A stretch of 64,000 nucleotides of DNA from Bacteroidales bacterium (GTDB taxonomy: Bacteria > Bacteroidota > Bacteroidia > Bacteroidales > UBA932): assembly GCA_017442315.1 (NCBI GenBank), contig JAFRZX010000042.1, positions 19,101 through 83,100 of the forward strand. The letters are read 5' to 3'. The translations under genes and the position numbers were made by a program. The notes under the pieces are model-generated. The model was not told the DNA's origin and made no database searches. It was given only the letters and a program-made list of their open reading frames with translations. Shown here in pieces: positions 52,000 to 60,556 of this stretch; the stretch's first letter is position 1; every line of letters starts with the position of its first letter.

Positions 52000-53634
52000 T
52001 TATCTGTACTGCGAGAACTCAACATCCTTTGCAGCTCTTGCTGCAAGTTTGTCACACTTGGATGCAATCTCCAGATTAGACTTCACTGTAGCACCAAGTC
52101 CCATTCTGGCAGCAGCTACAGCGCGAAGATATGCTGCATTAGGGCAGTCGCACTTGAGATCGGCTGCAGGAGCATTGTTTCCTACAAGAAGTTGGGCGAG
52201 TGCAGCATTGTAGCTTTCCAGACCGGCAAGTTTCTCTGCAGCTGCCTTGTAATCTCCGTCGAGAATATCAATGACAGCAGAATTTTCTTTTGCTGACTGA
52301 TTGCTTGATGTTGCAAAATATTCAGCTGCTGCATCAAGATTGTTTTCACGCAGAGCAATAACTCCCATCGCATTGTACCAATCGGCATCCTTTTCAACAT
52401 TCTCAAGGGCAGCCTTTGCCTCGGCAAGCTTATTCATAAGAATGTATGTTACACCAAGATTATACTGAGCACGTGCGCTTGAATATTTTTCAACAGCCTT
52501 CTTGTAGATGGCAAGCTTGTCTTCGTTCTCTTTTACAAGAGTAGCAGCACGAAGAAGAGCTTCTTCGTCAAGAACATCTATGTTGCTTTCTATAAGAGCA
52601 AGAAGTTCTTCGCTTGTGTAGTTTTTAAACTCTACATTTGCTATGAATCTTGCACGGCGAAGTTCAGGAAGGACATTCTTGGCCAAAGCAGTATAAACAG
52701 CTGACATGTTCTTGATTTCCTGCTCACGTACAGCCGGGTCACTATACATGGAAAGAACACGTATAATGAGATTCTTATCTTCTATATCAGACTCTGCAAC
52801 GAGTTCCTGGAATCCTTCCCAGTCCTCGCCGACGCTCTTTACATTAACAGGTGCATCTACCGGATTCTTCCTGGTGACTTTGCCGAAAGCCTTTTCTGCT
52901 GACTTTGAACGGTTGTCTGAAAGCTTTTCATTCTGATCTTCCTTTCCGTCAGGAGATGCATAAGCAATAACATCTGTGCTGATAAGGCTCTTGCGTTCAT
53001 TTGACTTGATTTCCTCAAGAGCAGTCTGGAAATCTTTGATTGATTGTGACTTAAGTTCGCTGTTTCTGACATTTGAACTATTGATCTGATAAAGAATCTG
53101 ACCTTCTGCAGTCTGATTGATGACATCCTGATAGTTGTCTGACTTGTAGTCAACCTTGCCGTTCTTGCATACAAGCATGTATGTAGTATTGGCTCCATCA
53201 GCAACTTTCTGTGTAGGAAGATCAGTTGTCTTAGACTTGTATCTTACAGTTCCACGAAGTTCAAGATAGCACCTTTCCATACCAGGCAGATACCTGAAGT
53301 TTACGTTCTTGCTTACGGTAGCACCTTCTGACGGAACAACCTGATAATTATCCTGAACCTTTTCGCCCTGGAATACGAAAGGCTCCATTTTGACCTCTCC
53401 TCCTTCATATACAATGACAGGAGTGACTTCAAGGATAGCCTTTGGATGGAAATAATCTTCCGGATAGGTAACTGATACATTGGCGTTTATTTCCCCAGCT
53501 ACCACTTCAAGTACAGCTGGTTTGCATTTTACGGTTACATTTTCTGCCATCTCAGCCATCTTTTCCGGCGAGCTACATGCAACAGCGGCAATCGAAAGGA
53601 TTGCAGCAGACAACAGTTTGATTTGTTTCTTCAT
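52000..53634 (-). CDS. TPR lipoprotein, probably abundant at the cell surface or in the periplasm
   Basis: 544 residues. The lipobox ends at Cys20 (IAAVACSSPE). The N-terminal half is beta-rich (VTVKCKPAVLEVVAGEINANVSVTYP) and includes an OmpA-like-looking stretch near residues 220-260 (DVIAYASPDGKEDQNEKLSDNRSKSAEKAF). The C-terminal half is TPR-like helices (ARAQYNLGVTYILMNKLAEAKAALENV, WYNAMGVIALRENNLDAAAEYF). It resembles Bacteroidales OmpA-related TPR proteins of unknown role. The codon use is regular and the gene has its own strong-looking promoter with a 5' stem-loop, which suggests high expression. Confidence 0.75.
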   Translation of the reverse strand: MKKQIKLLSAAILSIAAVACSSPEKMAEMAENVTVKCKPAVLEVVAGEINANVSVTYPEDYFHPKAILEVTPVIVYEGGEVKMEPFVFQGEKVQDNYQVVPSEGATVSKNVNFRYLPGMERCYLELRGTVRYKSKTTDLPTQKVADGANTTYMLVCKNGKVDYKSDNYQDVINQTAEGQILYQINSSNVRNSELKSQSIKDFQTALEEIKSNERKSLISTDVIAYASPDGKEDQNEKLSDNRSKSAEKAFGKVTRKNPVDAPVNVKSVGEDWEGFQELVAESDIEDKNLIIRVLSMYSDPAVREQEIKNMSAVYTALAKNVLPELRRARFIANVEFKNYTSEELLALIESNIDVLDEEALLRAATLVKENEDKLAIYKKAVEKYSSARAQYNLGVTYILMNKLAEAKAALENVEKDADWYNAMGVIALRENNLDAAAEYFATSSNQSAKENSAVIDILDGDYKAAAEKLAGLESYNAALAQLLVGNNAPAADLKCDCPNAAYLRAVAAARMGLGATVKSNLEIASKCDKLAARAAKDVEFSQYR

Positions 53635-53677
53635 TTTAATGTACTGTTTTATAAATCAATCTTCTTTATGGACTGCA

Positions 53678-53708
53678 CGAGATCAGTCTCGTAATTAATG
53701 CAAATATA
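53678..53708 (-). promoter_or_regulatory. -7 element and 5'-leader stem-loop of the TPR lipoprotein gene
   Basis: CAAATATA at 53701-53708 reads TATATTTG on the minus strand. About 8 bases downstream, ACGAGA-TCAG-TCTCGT (53678-53693) forms a hairpin at the very 5' end of the predicted transcript, as in stabilising 5' leaders of abundant mRNAs. The leader is about 60 bases. Confidence 0.55.
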
Positions 53709-53748
53709 ATCATATTTTTATTTTCTCGAATATATGAACTATTATTCT

Positions 53749-53756
53749 TAACTTTG
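53749..53756 (+). promoter_or_regulatory. -7 element of the sigma-54 activator operon
   Basis: TAACTTTG matches TAnnTTTG, 7 bases before the ATG at 53764, so the transcript is nearly leaderless. It is divergent from the TPR lipoprotein promoter. Confidence 0.6.
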
Positions 53757-53763
53757 CGTCATT

Positions 53764-54963
53764 ATGACAAATCAGGAATTACAGACCTTAAAGAACAAAT
53801 ATGACATCATCGGCAATGATCCTGCGCTGAACAGGGCTCTGGAGATTGCTGTTGCTGTCGCACCTACTGACATAACCGTACTCGTCTCCGGCGAGAGTGG
53901 TGTCGGAAAAGAAAACATACCGAAGATAATACATCAGAACAGTCCAAGAAGAAGGGGAAAATATTTTGCAATCAACTGCGGAGCAATCCCGGAAGGTACC
54001 ATTGATTCTGAACTCTTCGGACATGAAAAAGGATCTTTTACCGGGGCGAACGAAATGAGGAGAGGCTATTTTGAAGAGGCAGACGGAGGTACGCTGTTCC
54101 TTGATGAGATAGGGGAGCTTCCTCTTGCATCCCAGGCTAAGCTTTTAAGGGTGCTGCAATCTGGCGAGTTTATCAGAGTCGGTTCCTCCAAAGTGCTGAA
54201 GACAGATGTCAGGGTCATTGCTGCAACAAATGTTAATCTTCTGCATGCGGTATCGAAAGGTAAATTCCGTGAGGACCTGTATTACAGGCTTAATGCCATA
54301 TCCATAAAAATGCCGGCTTTACGTGAACGTCCGACAGACATCAATCTGCTTTTCCGCAAATTCGCATCTGACTTTTCTGCAAAATACGGAGTCTGCAAGA
54401 TTACACTTACCGAAGAGGCTTCCATAATGCTTCGCAAATACAGATGGCCTGGAAACATCAGGCAACTCAAGAATGTGGCGGAAAGCATTTCTGCACTGGA
54501 ATCCGTCAGGCTGTCCGGCTTTACAGACAAATGTGTAATAGATGCTGCGACTTTATCCGGATATATTCCAAGGGAGGAACCCAATCTTCTTCCGGCAAAG
54601 GCATCAAGTCCTGAATTTTCGGAAAATCCCGGAGAGCGTGAGGCAATAATCAGAACGATTCTCCAGCTGAAACAGGACGTCGAGCATCTTAAAGAGATTG
54701 TTGCATCGGGAGGCTATTCTGCCGTACATGCCAAGCAGGTTTCCGCCGCAATTGCGGCCCCTGAATCGGAATACATGTCGCACGATGAGGATCCTGAGGA
54801 GCAGGAACTGGAGGAAAGTCTGCCTTCCGATATGTCAATAAAGGCTGCCAATATGGAGCTTATCGAAAAAGTGCTTAAAAGACATGGAGGCAACCGTAAG
54901 GCGGCAGCCGCAGAATTAGGGATTTCCGAAAGGACCCTTTACAGAAAATTGAAACAATTATAG
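53764..54963 (+). CDS. Sigma-54-dependent activator without receiver domain
   Basis: 399 residues. The AAA+ domain starts almost at the N-terminus (Walker A GESGVGKE, residues 43-50, with the GAFTGA loop as GSFTGA at 90-95, Walker B GGTLFLDEIGELPL, and the Arg-finger segment FREDLYYRLNAI). A linker of about 100 residues leads to a Fis-type HTH at the C-terminus (GGNRKAAAAELGISERTLYRKL). Without a receiver or sensory domain it is probably controlled by level or by protein contact. In Bacteroidota this gene heads the lptE / TPR / secG operon, which is the arrangement here. lptE starts 1 base after the stop. Confidence 0.92.
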   Translation: MTNQELQTLKNKYDIIGNDPALNRALEIAVAVAPTDITVLVSGESGVGKENIPKIIHQNSPRRRGKYFAINCGAIPEGTIDSELFGHEKGSFTGANEMRRGYFEEADGGTLFLDEIGELPLASQAKLLRVLQSGEFIRVGSSKVLKTDVRVIAATNVNLLHAVSKGKFREDLYYRLNAISIKMPALRERPTDINLLFRKFASDFSAKYGVCKITLTEEASIMLRKYRWPGNIRQLKNVAESISALESVRLSGFTDKCVIDAATLSGYIPREEPNLLPAKASSPEFSENPGEREAIIRTILQLKQDVEHLKEIVASGGYSAVHAKQVSAAIAAPESEYMSHDEDPEEQELEESLPSDMSIKAANMELIEKVLKRHGGNRKAAAAELGISERTLYRKLKQL

Positions 54964-54964
54964 A

Positions 54965-55495
54965 ATGAAAGGGAAACGAACCATACTGGCGACCATATGT
55001 GTCGTGTCGGCATTGGCATTGACTGCTTTTATTGTACAGTCATGCGGCATATATTCATTTACAGGGACATCAATACAACCTGATGTCAAGACTGTCACCA
55101 TTAATTATTTTGAATATAAAGCCCTGAAAGTCAATCCTTCTCTGAGCAACCAGATGACGGAAGCTCTTCAGGACAAGTTCATAAAACTTACAAGGCTTGA
55201 GCTTGTGGATATGGACGGAGATCTGGAGATCATAGGACAGATTACAGGCTATGATGTAAAGGCGACGGCCATTACAGCTAACGAACAGGCGGCGCAGAAC
55301 AGACTTACGGTAAATGTCAAGATAAGTTTTATAAACAGAAAATATCCTGAGGATAACTTTGACGACAAATCATTCTCCGCTTATGCTGATTTTGACGCAA
55401 TGCAATCTTTGGATGCAGTAGAAAGTACTCTCTGTGATGAGATTGTAGAGCAGCTGTGCGAAGATATTTTCAATGCCACTGTAGCAAATTGGTAA
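54965..55495 (+). CDS. lptE: LptE-family LPS-assembly lipoprotein
   Basis: 176 residues. The lipobox ends at Cys27 (FIVQSCGIYSFTG). The mature domain (VKTVTINYFEYKALKVNPSLSNQMTEALQDKFIKLTRLELV, GDLEIIGQITGYDV) has the two-helix, four-strand LptE pattern. LptE plugs the LptD barrel that inserts lipopolysaccharide in the outer membrane. lptD is not in this window; lptC is at 1896-2531. Operon position is the conserved one. Confidence 0.88.
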   Translation: MKGKRTILATICVVSALALTAFIVQSCGIYSFTGTSIQPDVKTVTINYFEYKALKVNPSLSNQMTEALQDKFIKLTRLELVDMDGDLEIIGQITGYDVKATAITANEQAAQNRLTVNVKISFINRKYPEDNFDDKSFSAYADFDAMQSLDAVESTLCDEIVEQLCEDIFNATVANW

Positions 55496-55496
55496 A

Positions 55497-56084
55497 ATGA
55501 GCGATTTTATAGATATCAACAGACTTGATCTTAGCGAGCTGCTGGGCGTTGTCAATCTGTATCCATGGTTCGGCTACGCAAGAATGGAATTATGCAGAAG
55601 AATGGGAAAGGCTGGAGGACTGGAAAAAAGACAGGTCTCCGATGCTGCCATATATGTTGCAGACAAGAGAAAGCTTGCCGGTATATTGCGTTCGTCGGAT
55701 TCAATGAACTGGGAAGATGCTGAATTGGAGAAACTGCTCAGATCATACATTGCAGAAGATAGTACGGAATCTGCAGAAATGCGTGGAAAAAGGAAGGTTT
55801 ATGCGGGAGTGGGGGATTATTTTACGCAGGACGATTATGATCAGGTCAGACAATCCGATGATAATGTCTTCTCTCGCTATGCGGCAAAAGCCAGACAAGA
55901 CAGGTCAGACTCTGATAAGATTGATGTGGAATTCGATCTCTACACAGAGACCTTGGCTCAAATATATGCAGAGCAGGGTTATTACGAACAGGCAAAGCGC
56001 ATTTATTCAAAACTTATTTTGGCATATCCGGAAAAAAGTGCTTACTTTGCATCCCTTATTCAAAAAATGAACGAATTTATTTAG
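55497..56084 (+). CDS. Short TPR-containing protein of the lptE-secG operon
   Basis: 195 residues, no signal peptide. The N-terminus is helical (LDLSELLGVVNLYPWFGYARMELCRRM), the middle is Asp/Ser-rich, and residues about 150-195 carry one TPR-like repeat (ETLAQIYAEQGYYEQAKRIYSKLILAYPEKSAYF). The protein is conserved by position between lptE and secG in Bacteroidota, but its function is unknown. It begins 1 base after lptE. Confidence 0.75.
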   Translation: MSDFIDINRLDLSELLGVVNLYPWFGYARMELCRRMGKAGGLEKRQVSDAAIYVADKRKLAGILRSSDSMNWEDAELEKLLRSYIAEDSTESAEMRGKRKVYAGVGDYFTQDDYDQVRQSDDNVFSRYAAKARQDRSDSDKIDVEFDLYTETLAQIYAEQGYYEQAKRIYSKLILAYPEKSAYFASLIQKMNEFI

Positions 56085-56091
56085 TATTTAT

Positions 56092-56427
56092 ATGAATGCT
56101 TTATTTACAATTTTAACCGTGCTCGTGTTGCTTGCAAGTGTATTCATCACTCTTATCGTACTCCTTCAGAATGGAAAGGGAGGCGGACTGGCAAGTAATT
56201 TCGTAGCGGGAAACCAGACTTTCGGTGTACGTCAGACCACAGATATCCTTGAGAAAATTACATGGGGTCTTGTCGCTTTCATTTTTGTGGTATCAATCGT
56301 GACTACATTCACGCTTCGTGGAGGTTCTAAGGATGTGGATATCACTGAGAAGATAGAGATTGAAGCTCCGGCACCAGAGTTCCCTGCGGCAATTCCTTCT
56401 GCAGAAGAGCCATCAACACAAGAATAA
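56092..56427 (+). CDS. secG: SecG, preprotein translocase subunit
   Basis: 111 residues. Two membrane helices (about residues 2-22 and 52-72) enclose the conserved loop LLQNGKGGGLASNFVAGNQTFG; a Pro/Glu-rich tail follows (APAPEFPAAIPSAEEP). SecG stimulates SecYEG translocation. It is the last gene of the sigma-54-activator operon. Confidence 0.93.
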   Translation: MNALFTILTVLVLLASVFITLIVLLQNGKGGGLASNFVAGNQTFGVRQTTDILEKITWGLVAFIFVVSIVTTFTLRGGSKDVDITEKIEIEAPAPEFPAAIPSAEEPSTQE

Positions 56428-56439
56428 ACCCTGCCCGTT

Positions 56440-56513
56440 CTGACAAAATGTCAGATTAGCGGCTTTGGAATATATTTTGACTTATAGCCGTCTGATTCAC
56501 GGATCAGACGGCT
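56440..56513 (+). promoter_or_regulatory. Regulatory region of clpB: inverted repeat, sigma-54-like promoter, hairpin
   Basis: CTGACAAAATGTCAG (56440-56454) is a palindrome with TGACA arms. TGGAATATATTTTGA (56466-56480) has the GG-N10-G spacing of sigma-54 promoters (TGGCACN5TTGC), but C4 and C15 are absent. A perfect 11-base stem AGCCGTCTGAT/ATCAGACGGCT (56486-56513) follows and may be the secG terminator, although it lacks a T-run. A sigma-54 activator is encoded 2.5 kb upstream. The promoter call is tentative. Confidence 0.4.
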
Positions 56514-56549
56514 AATTGTGCGTTTGGTCCATAGTAATAAAGATAACAT

Positions 56550-58697
56550 ATGGCAGAAAACAAGTTTGAGAACCTCAACAGGTTCGCTGTCAATCTGAAT
56601 GAAAAGGCAGCACAAGGAAAATTGGACCCTGTCATCGGCAGGGACGAAGAGATAAGGAGAGTATTGCAGATACTCAGCAGGAGAACAAAGAACAATCCTA
56701 TTCTGGTAGGAGAACCTGGAGTAGGAAAAACCGCCATCTCGGAAGGTATTGCACAAAAGATTACAGATGGCGATGTACCGGAAAACCTGAAGACCAGAAA
56801 GATATATTCGCTTGATCTTGGTGCACTTATAGCTGGAGCCAAGTATCAGGGTGAATTTGAAGAGCGTCTTAAAGGTGTTGTAAAAGAAGTAGTGGAAAGT
56901 GATGGAGAAATAATATTGTTCATTGACGAAATTCATACTCTTGTTGGTGCAGGAAGAACATCCGGCGCAATGGATGCATCAAATATCCTGAAACCGGCTT
57001 TGGCACGTGGAGAGCTCCGGACAATAGGCTCCACCACCCTGGATGAATACCAGAAGTATTTCGAGGAGGATAAGGCGTTGGAGAGAAGGTTTCAGATGGT
57101 GATGGTGGATGAACCGTCTCCGGCGGCATCGATTTCCATAATGCGCGGATTAAAGGAGCGCTATGAGAATCATCACAAGGTAAGGATTGAAGATGATGCT
57201 TTGATTGCAGCTGTAGAGCTTTCCCACAGATATATCACCAACCGTTTCCTTCCGGACAAAGCCATCGATCTCGTGGATGAAGCGGCATCAAAGCTCCGTC
57301 TGGAAATGAATTCCGTACCTGAACCTATTGCGGAACTCGATAGCAGGATAAGACAACTTGAAATAGAGAAAGAAGCTGTAAGAAGGGAAGGCGTATCCTT
57401 GAAGACTGACAAGATAAAGAGTGAACTGAAAGAGCTTTCGGAACAAAGAGACGGGCTTCGCAGACGCTGGGATGAAGAAAAAGGAATATTGTCGGAACTG
57501 CAGGCTGCAAGACAGAAGATGGAAGATTATAAGATTGAAGCGCATAATGCCGAAAGAGCAGGAGATTATGGCAAAGTGGCAGAAATAAGATACGGCAAGA
57601 TGGCAGAAATCCAGAAGAAGATCAACGATCTGACGACACGGCAGGCCGAGATTCAGGATCCTATAATTACAGAAGCTGTGACTCCTGAGGATATCGCTGA
57701 GGTTGTTGCAAAGTGGACGGGAATCCCAGTAAGAAGAATGCTGGAGAGTGAAAAGGAAAAACTTCTGAGAATGGAAACCGAACTCCATAAAAGAGTGGTA
57801 GGACAGGATGTGGCCATCGAAGCCGTTGCAGATGCTGTCCGACGTTCAAGAGCCGGACTTCAGAATGAAAAGAGGCCAATCGGATCCTTCCTTTTCATGG
57901 GTACAACAGGTGTAGGCAAGACAGAACTTGCAAAAGCTCTTGCAGAATTCCTGTTCAATGATGAAAATATGATGACACGAATAGATATGAGTGAGTATCA
58001 GGAACGTCACTCGGTAAGCCGCCTTGTCGGTGCTCCTCCGGGATACGTTGGCTACGATGAAGGCGGACAGCTTACAGAAGCGGTACGGCGCAAGCCATAT
58101 TCGGTAGTCCTTCTTGACGAAATAGAAAAAGCTCACCCGGATGTTTTCAACACATTGCTGCAGGTCTTGGATGACGGACGGCTCACCGACAACAAGGGAA
58201 GGACCGTTGATTTCAAGAACACGATCCTTATAATGACCTCAAACGTAGGAGCAGATATAATTCAGGGATTTATGGAAAAACTCCCTGTTGAAGGTGAAGA
58301 TCGGAGAAAAATGCTGTCTGAATGTCGCAGTGAAGTTCTGGAAGTCCTCAAGCGGACCGTACGTCCTGAATTCCTGAACAGAATAGATGAAATCATAATG
58401 TTTGAGCCTTTGTCGCAGACTGATATAAAGGAAATACTCCGAATGCAGATAAGCGATCTGCAGGAAAAACTGAGAGAAAATGGAGTGTCAGTGGAATTTT
58501 CACAGGAGTTTGAAGACTACATGAGCACAAAAGGCTATGAGCCTGCCTATGGAGCACGTCCTATCAAGCGTCTGATGCAGAAGGAACTTATAAATCTTCT
58601 GGCAAAAAGCATACTTGAAGGACAAGTGCACCGGGATTCGGCAATCCTTATATCAGTGAACAATGGTCAGATCACGATCAAAGACAAGCGAGTGTAG
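56550..58697 (+). CDS. clpB: ClpB-type disaggregase lacking the N-terminal domain
   Basis: 715 residues against about 860 for usual ClpB. The chain starts at the D1 linker (FENLNRFAVNLNEKAAQGKLDPVIGRDEEIRR). Walker A of D1 is GEPGVGKT (54-61), the M-domain coiled coil spans about residues 290-400 (ELDSRIRQLEIEKEAVRREG), and D2 has GTTGVGKTELAKALAEFLF and SVVLLDEIEKAHPDVF. The M domain and AKWTGIPV mark it as ClpB rather than ClpA/C. It removes protein aggregates with DnaK. There is no N-domain coding sequence in the 122 bases upstream, so the short form is the encoded form. Confidence 0.92.
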   Translation: MAENKFENLNRFAVNLNEKAAQGKLDPVIGRDEEIRRVLQILSRRTKNNPILVGEPGVGKTAISEGIAQKITDGDVPENLKTRKIYSLDLGALIAGAKYQGEFEERLKGVVKEVVESDGEIILFIDEIHTLVGAGRTSGAMDASNILKPALARGELRTIGSTTLDEYQKYFEEDKALERRFQMVMVDEPSPAASISIMRGLKERYENHHKVRIEDDALIAAVELSHRYITNRFLPDKAIDLVDEAASKLRLEMNSVPEPIAELDSRIRQLEIEKEAVRREGVSLKTDKIKSELKELSEQRDGLRRRWDEEKGILSELQAARQKMEDYKIEAHNAERAGDYGKVAEIRYGKMAEIQKKINDLTTRQAEIQDPIITEAVTPEDIAEVVAKWTGIPVRRMLESEKEKLLRMETELHKRVVGQDVAIEAVADAVRRSRAGLQNEKRPIGSFLFMGTTGVGKTELAKALAEFLFNDENMMTRIDMSEYQERHSVSRLVGAPPGYVGYDEGGQLTEAVRRKPYSVVLLDEIEKAHPDVFNTLLQVLDDGRLTDNKGRTVDFKNTILIMTSNVGADIIQGFMEKLPVEGEDRRKMLSECRSEVLEVLKRTVRPEFLNRIDEIIMFEPLSQTDIKEILRMQISDLQEKLRENGVSVEFSQEFEDYMSTKGYEPAYGARPIKRLMQKELINLLAKSILEGQVHRDSAILISVNNGQITIKDKRV

Positions 58698-58699
58698 GC

Positions 58700-60478
58700 C
58701 TACCTTTCTTCTATGATGTGCCCGTGTTCTCTTGCCACGGTTTCTTTCCACTTTTCGGTATAGCCAGGTTGCGTTATACCATCTGGTATGCAATCGGTGT
58801 AATCATTGGTGACGAATGATCCGTCTTCATTCTGGGCCTTTACATTGCCATCAATGAACTTGACAAGAAGAAGTTCCTCAAGAGACACCCACCTGTCAAA
58901 GATTTCCTGCGCCCTGGCTACGGAGAATCCGGTGAGAAAGTCCCGGACAGAGGTATATGGCTCCACAATTTTTGCCACATTGCCTCTACGTAGTTTTGGG
59001 CGCGGAGTCTTTTCTGCTGCTTCATAAAGAGCCAATGCTTCCTTATCAGCTTTCTGTACTGCCTCAATCATAGCATTCTCCCATGCATCAATTTCCGCAC
59101 GTACGGTTGGAGCCATTATGTCATATGCCTTATAGCAAGCATTTGCAACCCTGTTGGTCATCCAGAAAGCCGATGTCGGAGAATAGGTTATCATGTTGCC
59201 GTTACCTTCGCGGAAACATTCCGGAATCTCAACTGTAGAAGTATATATCGGAGTAAGATACGACGTAGCCGCATCATCGCATCCGAACCAGTTCACACCT
59301 CCAATAACATCAGGGAGCCATCCTCGTGATTGTCCTACAAACCAGAATCCGGTCTGTTGTGTGGCAATGGCCCGTTCATTTACATATCGTTTGCCATCAT
59401 GCTCGAATCCCATTGGTCTCCAACGATAAGGAAGAGCATTTCCTCCCGCACCTATATCTGCAGTCATATCCATCGGGGTTCCTTCATAGTGGTCACGCAT
59501 CACATCCGCAACATCCTTCAGACTGATCTTGCGTGAAGGCTTTACGAACAAAGGGAATCTCTTGCTCTTGTCATATCCCATAGCATAATCGATATATTCA
59601 TATGCATCTGTCGTGACCAGTTCGCCCTTTTCATTCTCAAATGTGAATTTTCCGTCACATAAAATATTGAAAGCAGACCATGCACGAGCTTCACATCCGC
59701 GCATCCCTCCAAAATCCAGTGGTGCATAAGCATCGCAAAAGCTGAATTCTTCATCTTTTCCATCAAAATACCCCATTTCACGAGCAAATGATATCACATC
59801 CGGAGCATAAATGCAGTTCTCAGGATCATCAAGAGGGAATGTACTGATCCGGGCCTGATTTGCATGAGCGCATATATACCCGTCCGGAACACGTCTGGCA
59901 ACCCATACAATACCTTTACGCACATTCTCTCCATTCACAAGTTTGTGGCCTTTACCTATAAGGTCCATCACCCATACTTCGTCCTTGTCGGCAATAGAAA
60001 AGGACTCTCCGCTTGAATAATAACCATATGTGTTGGCCAGATCCACTATCAACTTTATAGCTTCACGAGCCGTTTTTGTCCTCTCCAGAGCGATATATAT
60101 AAGTGATCCATAGTCCATGATACCTGTGGAATCATACAATTCGCTGCGCCCTCCATATGTAGTTTCAGCAATTATAAGCTGATGCTCATTCATGTTTCCT
60201 ACCCTCTGGTATGTGTAGCTGGATTGAGGTATTTCTCCAAGATATCTGCCGGTATCCCATTCGTAGATCTTCAGCATTTCTCCCAGTTTCCATCCGCTTG
60301 CCGGTTTATAATACAGCTCTCCATAAAGCTGATGGGAGTCTGCTGCATATGATATCAAGTTGGAACCATCAGTACTCGCACCCTTTGTCACAAGAACATT
60401 GGTACATGCATGGCTGTCGTCTGTCATAAATATTGCTGACAGCGCGAAGAACATAATAGTTGCTGAAAACCTTCTCAT
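58700..60478 (-). CDS. C69-family secreted dipeptidase (Ntn hydrolase)
   Basis: 592 residues. Signal peptide of 24 residues (ending SHA) followed by Cys25 (ACTNVLVTKGASTDGS), the N-terminal nucleophile of peptidase U34/C69 enzymes such as Lactobacillus PepDA. Internal markers include NEHQLIIAETTYGGR, YGYYSSGESFSIADKDEVWVMDLIGKG and ARISTFPLDDPEN, all typical. It cleaves dipeptides with broad specificity. It begins from a promoter shared with the divergent gene at 60557 and ends 3 bases from the clpB stop. Confidence 0.92.
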   Translation of the reverse strand: MRRFSATIMFFALSAIFMTDDSHACTNVLVTKGASTDGSNLISYAADSHQLYGELYYKPASGWKLGEMLKIYEWDTGRYLGEIPQSSYTYQRVGNMNEHQLIIAETTYGGRSELYDSTGIMDYGSLIYIALERTKTAREAIKLIVDLANTYGYYSSGESFSIADKDEVWVMDLIGKGHKLVNGENVRKGIVWVARRVPDGYICAHANQARISTFPLDDPENCIYAPDVISFAREMGYFDGKDEEFSFCDAYAPLDFGGMRGCEARAWSAFNILCDGKFTFENEKGELVTTDAYEYIDYAMGYDKSKRFPLFVKPSRKISLKDVADVMRDHYEGTPMDMTADIGAGGNALPYRWRPMGFEHDGKRYVNERAIATQQTGFWFVGQSRGWLPDVIGGVNWFGCDDAATSYLTPIYTSTVEIPECFREGNGNMITYSPTSAFWMTNRVANACYKAYDIMAPTVRAEIDAWENAMIEAVQKADKEALALYEAAEKTPRPKLRRGNVAKIVEPYTSVRDFLTGFSVARAQEIFDRWVSLEELLLVKFIDGNVKAQNEDGSFVTNDYTDCIPDGITQPGYTEKWKETVAREHGHIIEER

Positions 60479-60501
60479 TTTGTACTTTTATTATTATTCG
60501 C

Positions 60502-60538
60502 TATTTTTGTGTCGCTCATTCACAATCTTGCAAAACTA
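60502..60538. promoter_or_regulatory. Overlapping divergent -7 elements (dipeptidase / small secreted protein)
   Basis: TATTTTTG at 60502-60509 is for the plus-strand gene at 60557; CAAAACTA at 60531-60538 reads TAGTTTTG on the minus strand for the dipeptidase at 60478. The two promoters face each other across each other's start region. Confidence 0.55.
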
Positions 60539-60556
60539 TAAATTTTTTTGATAGCA

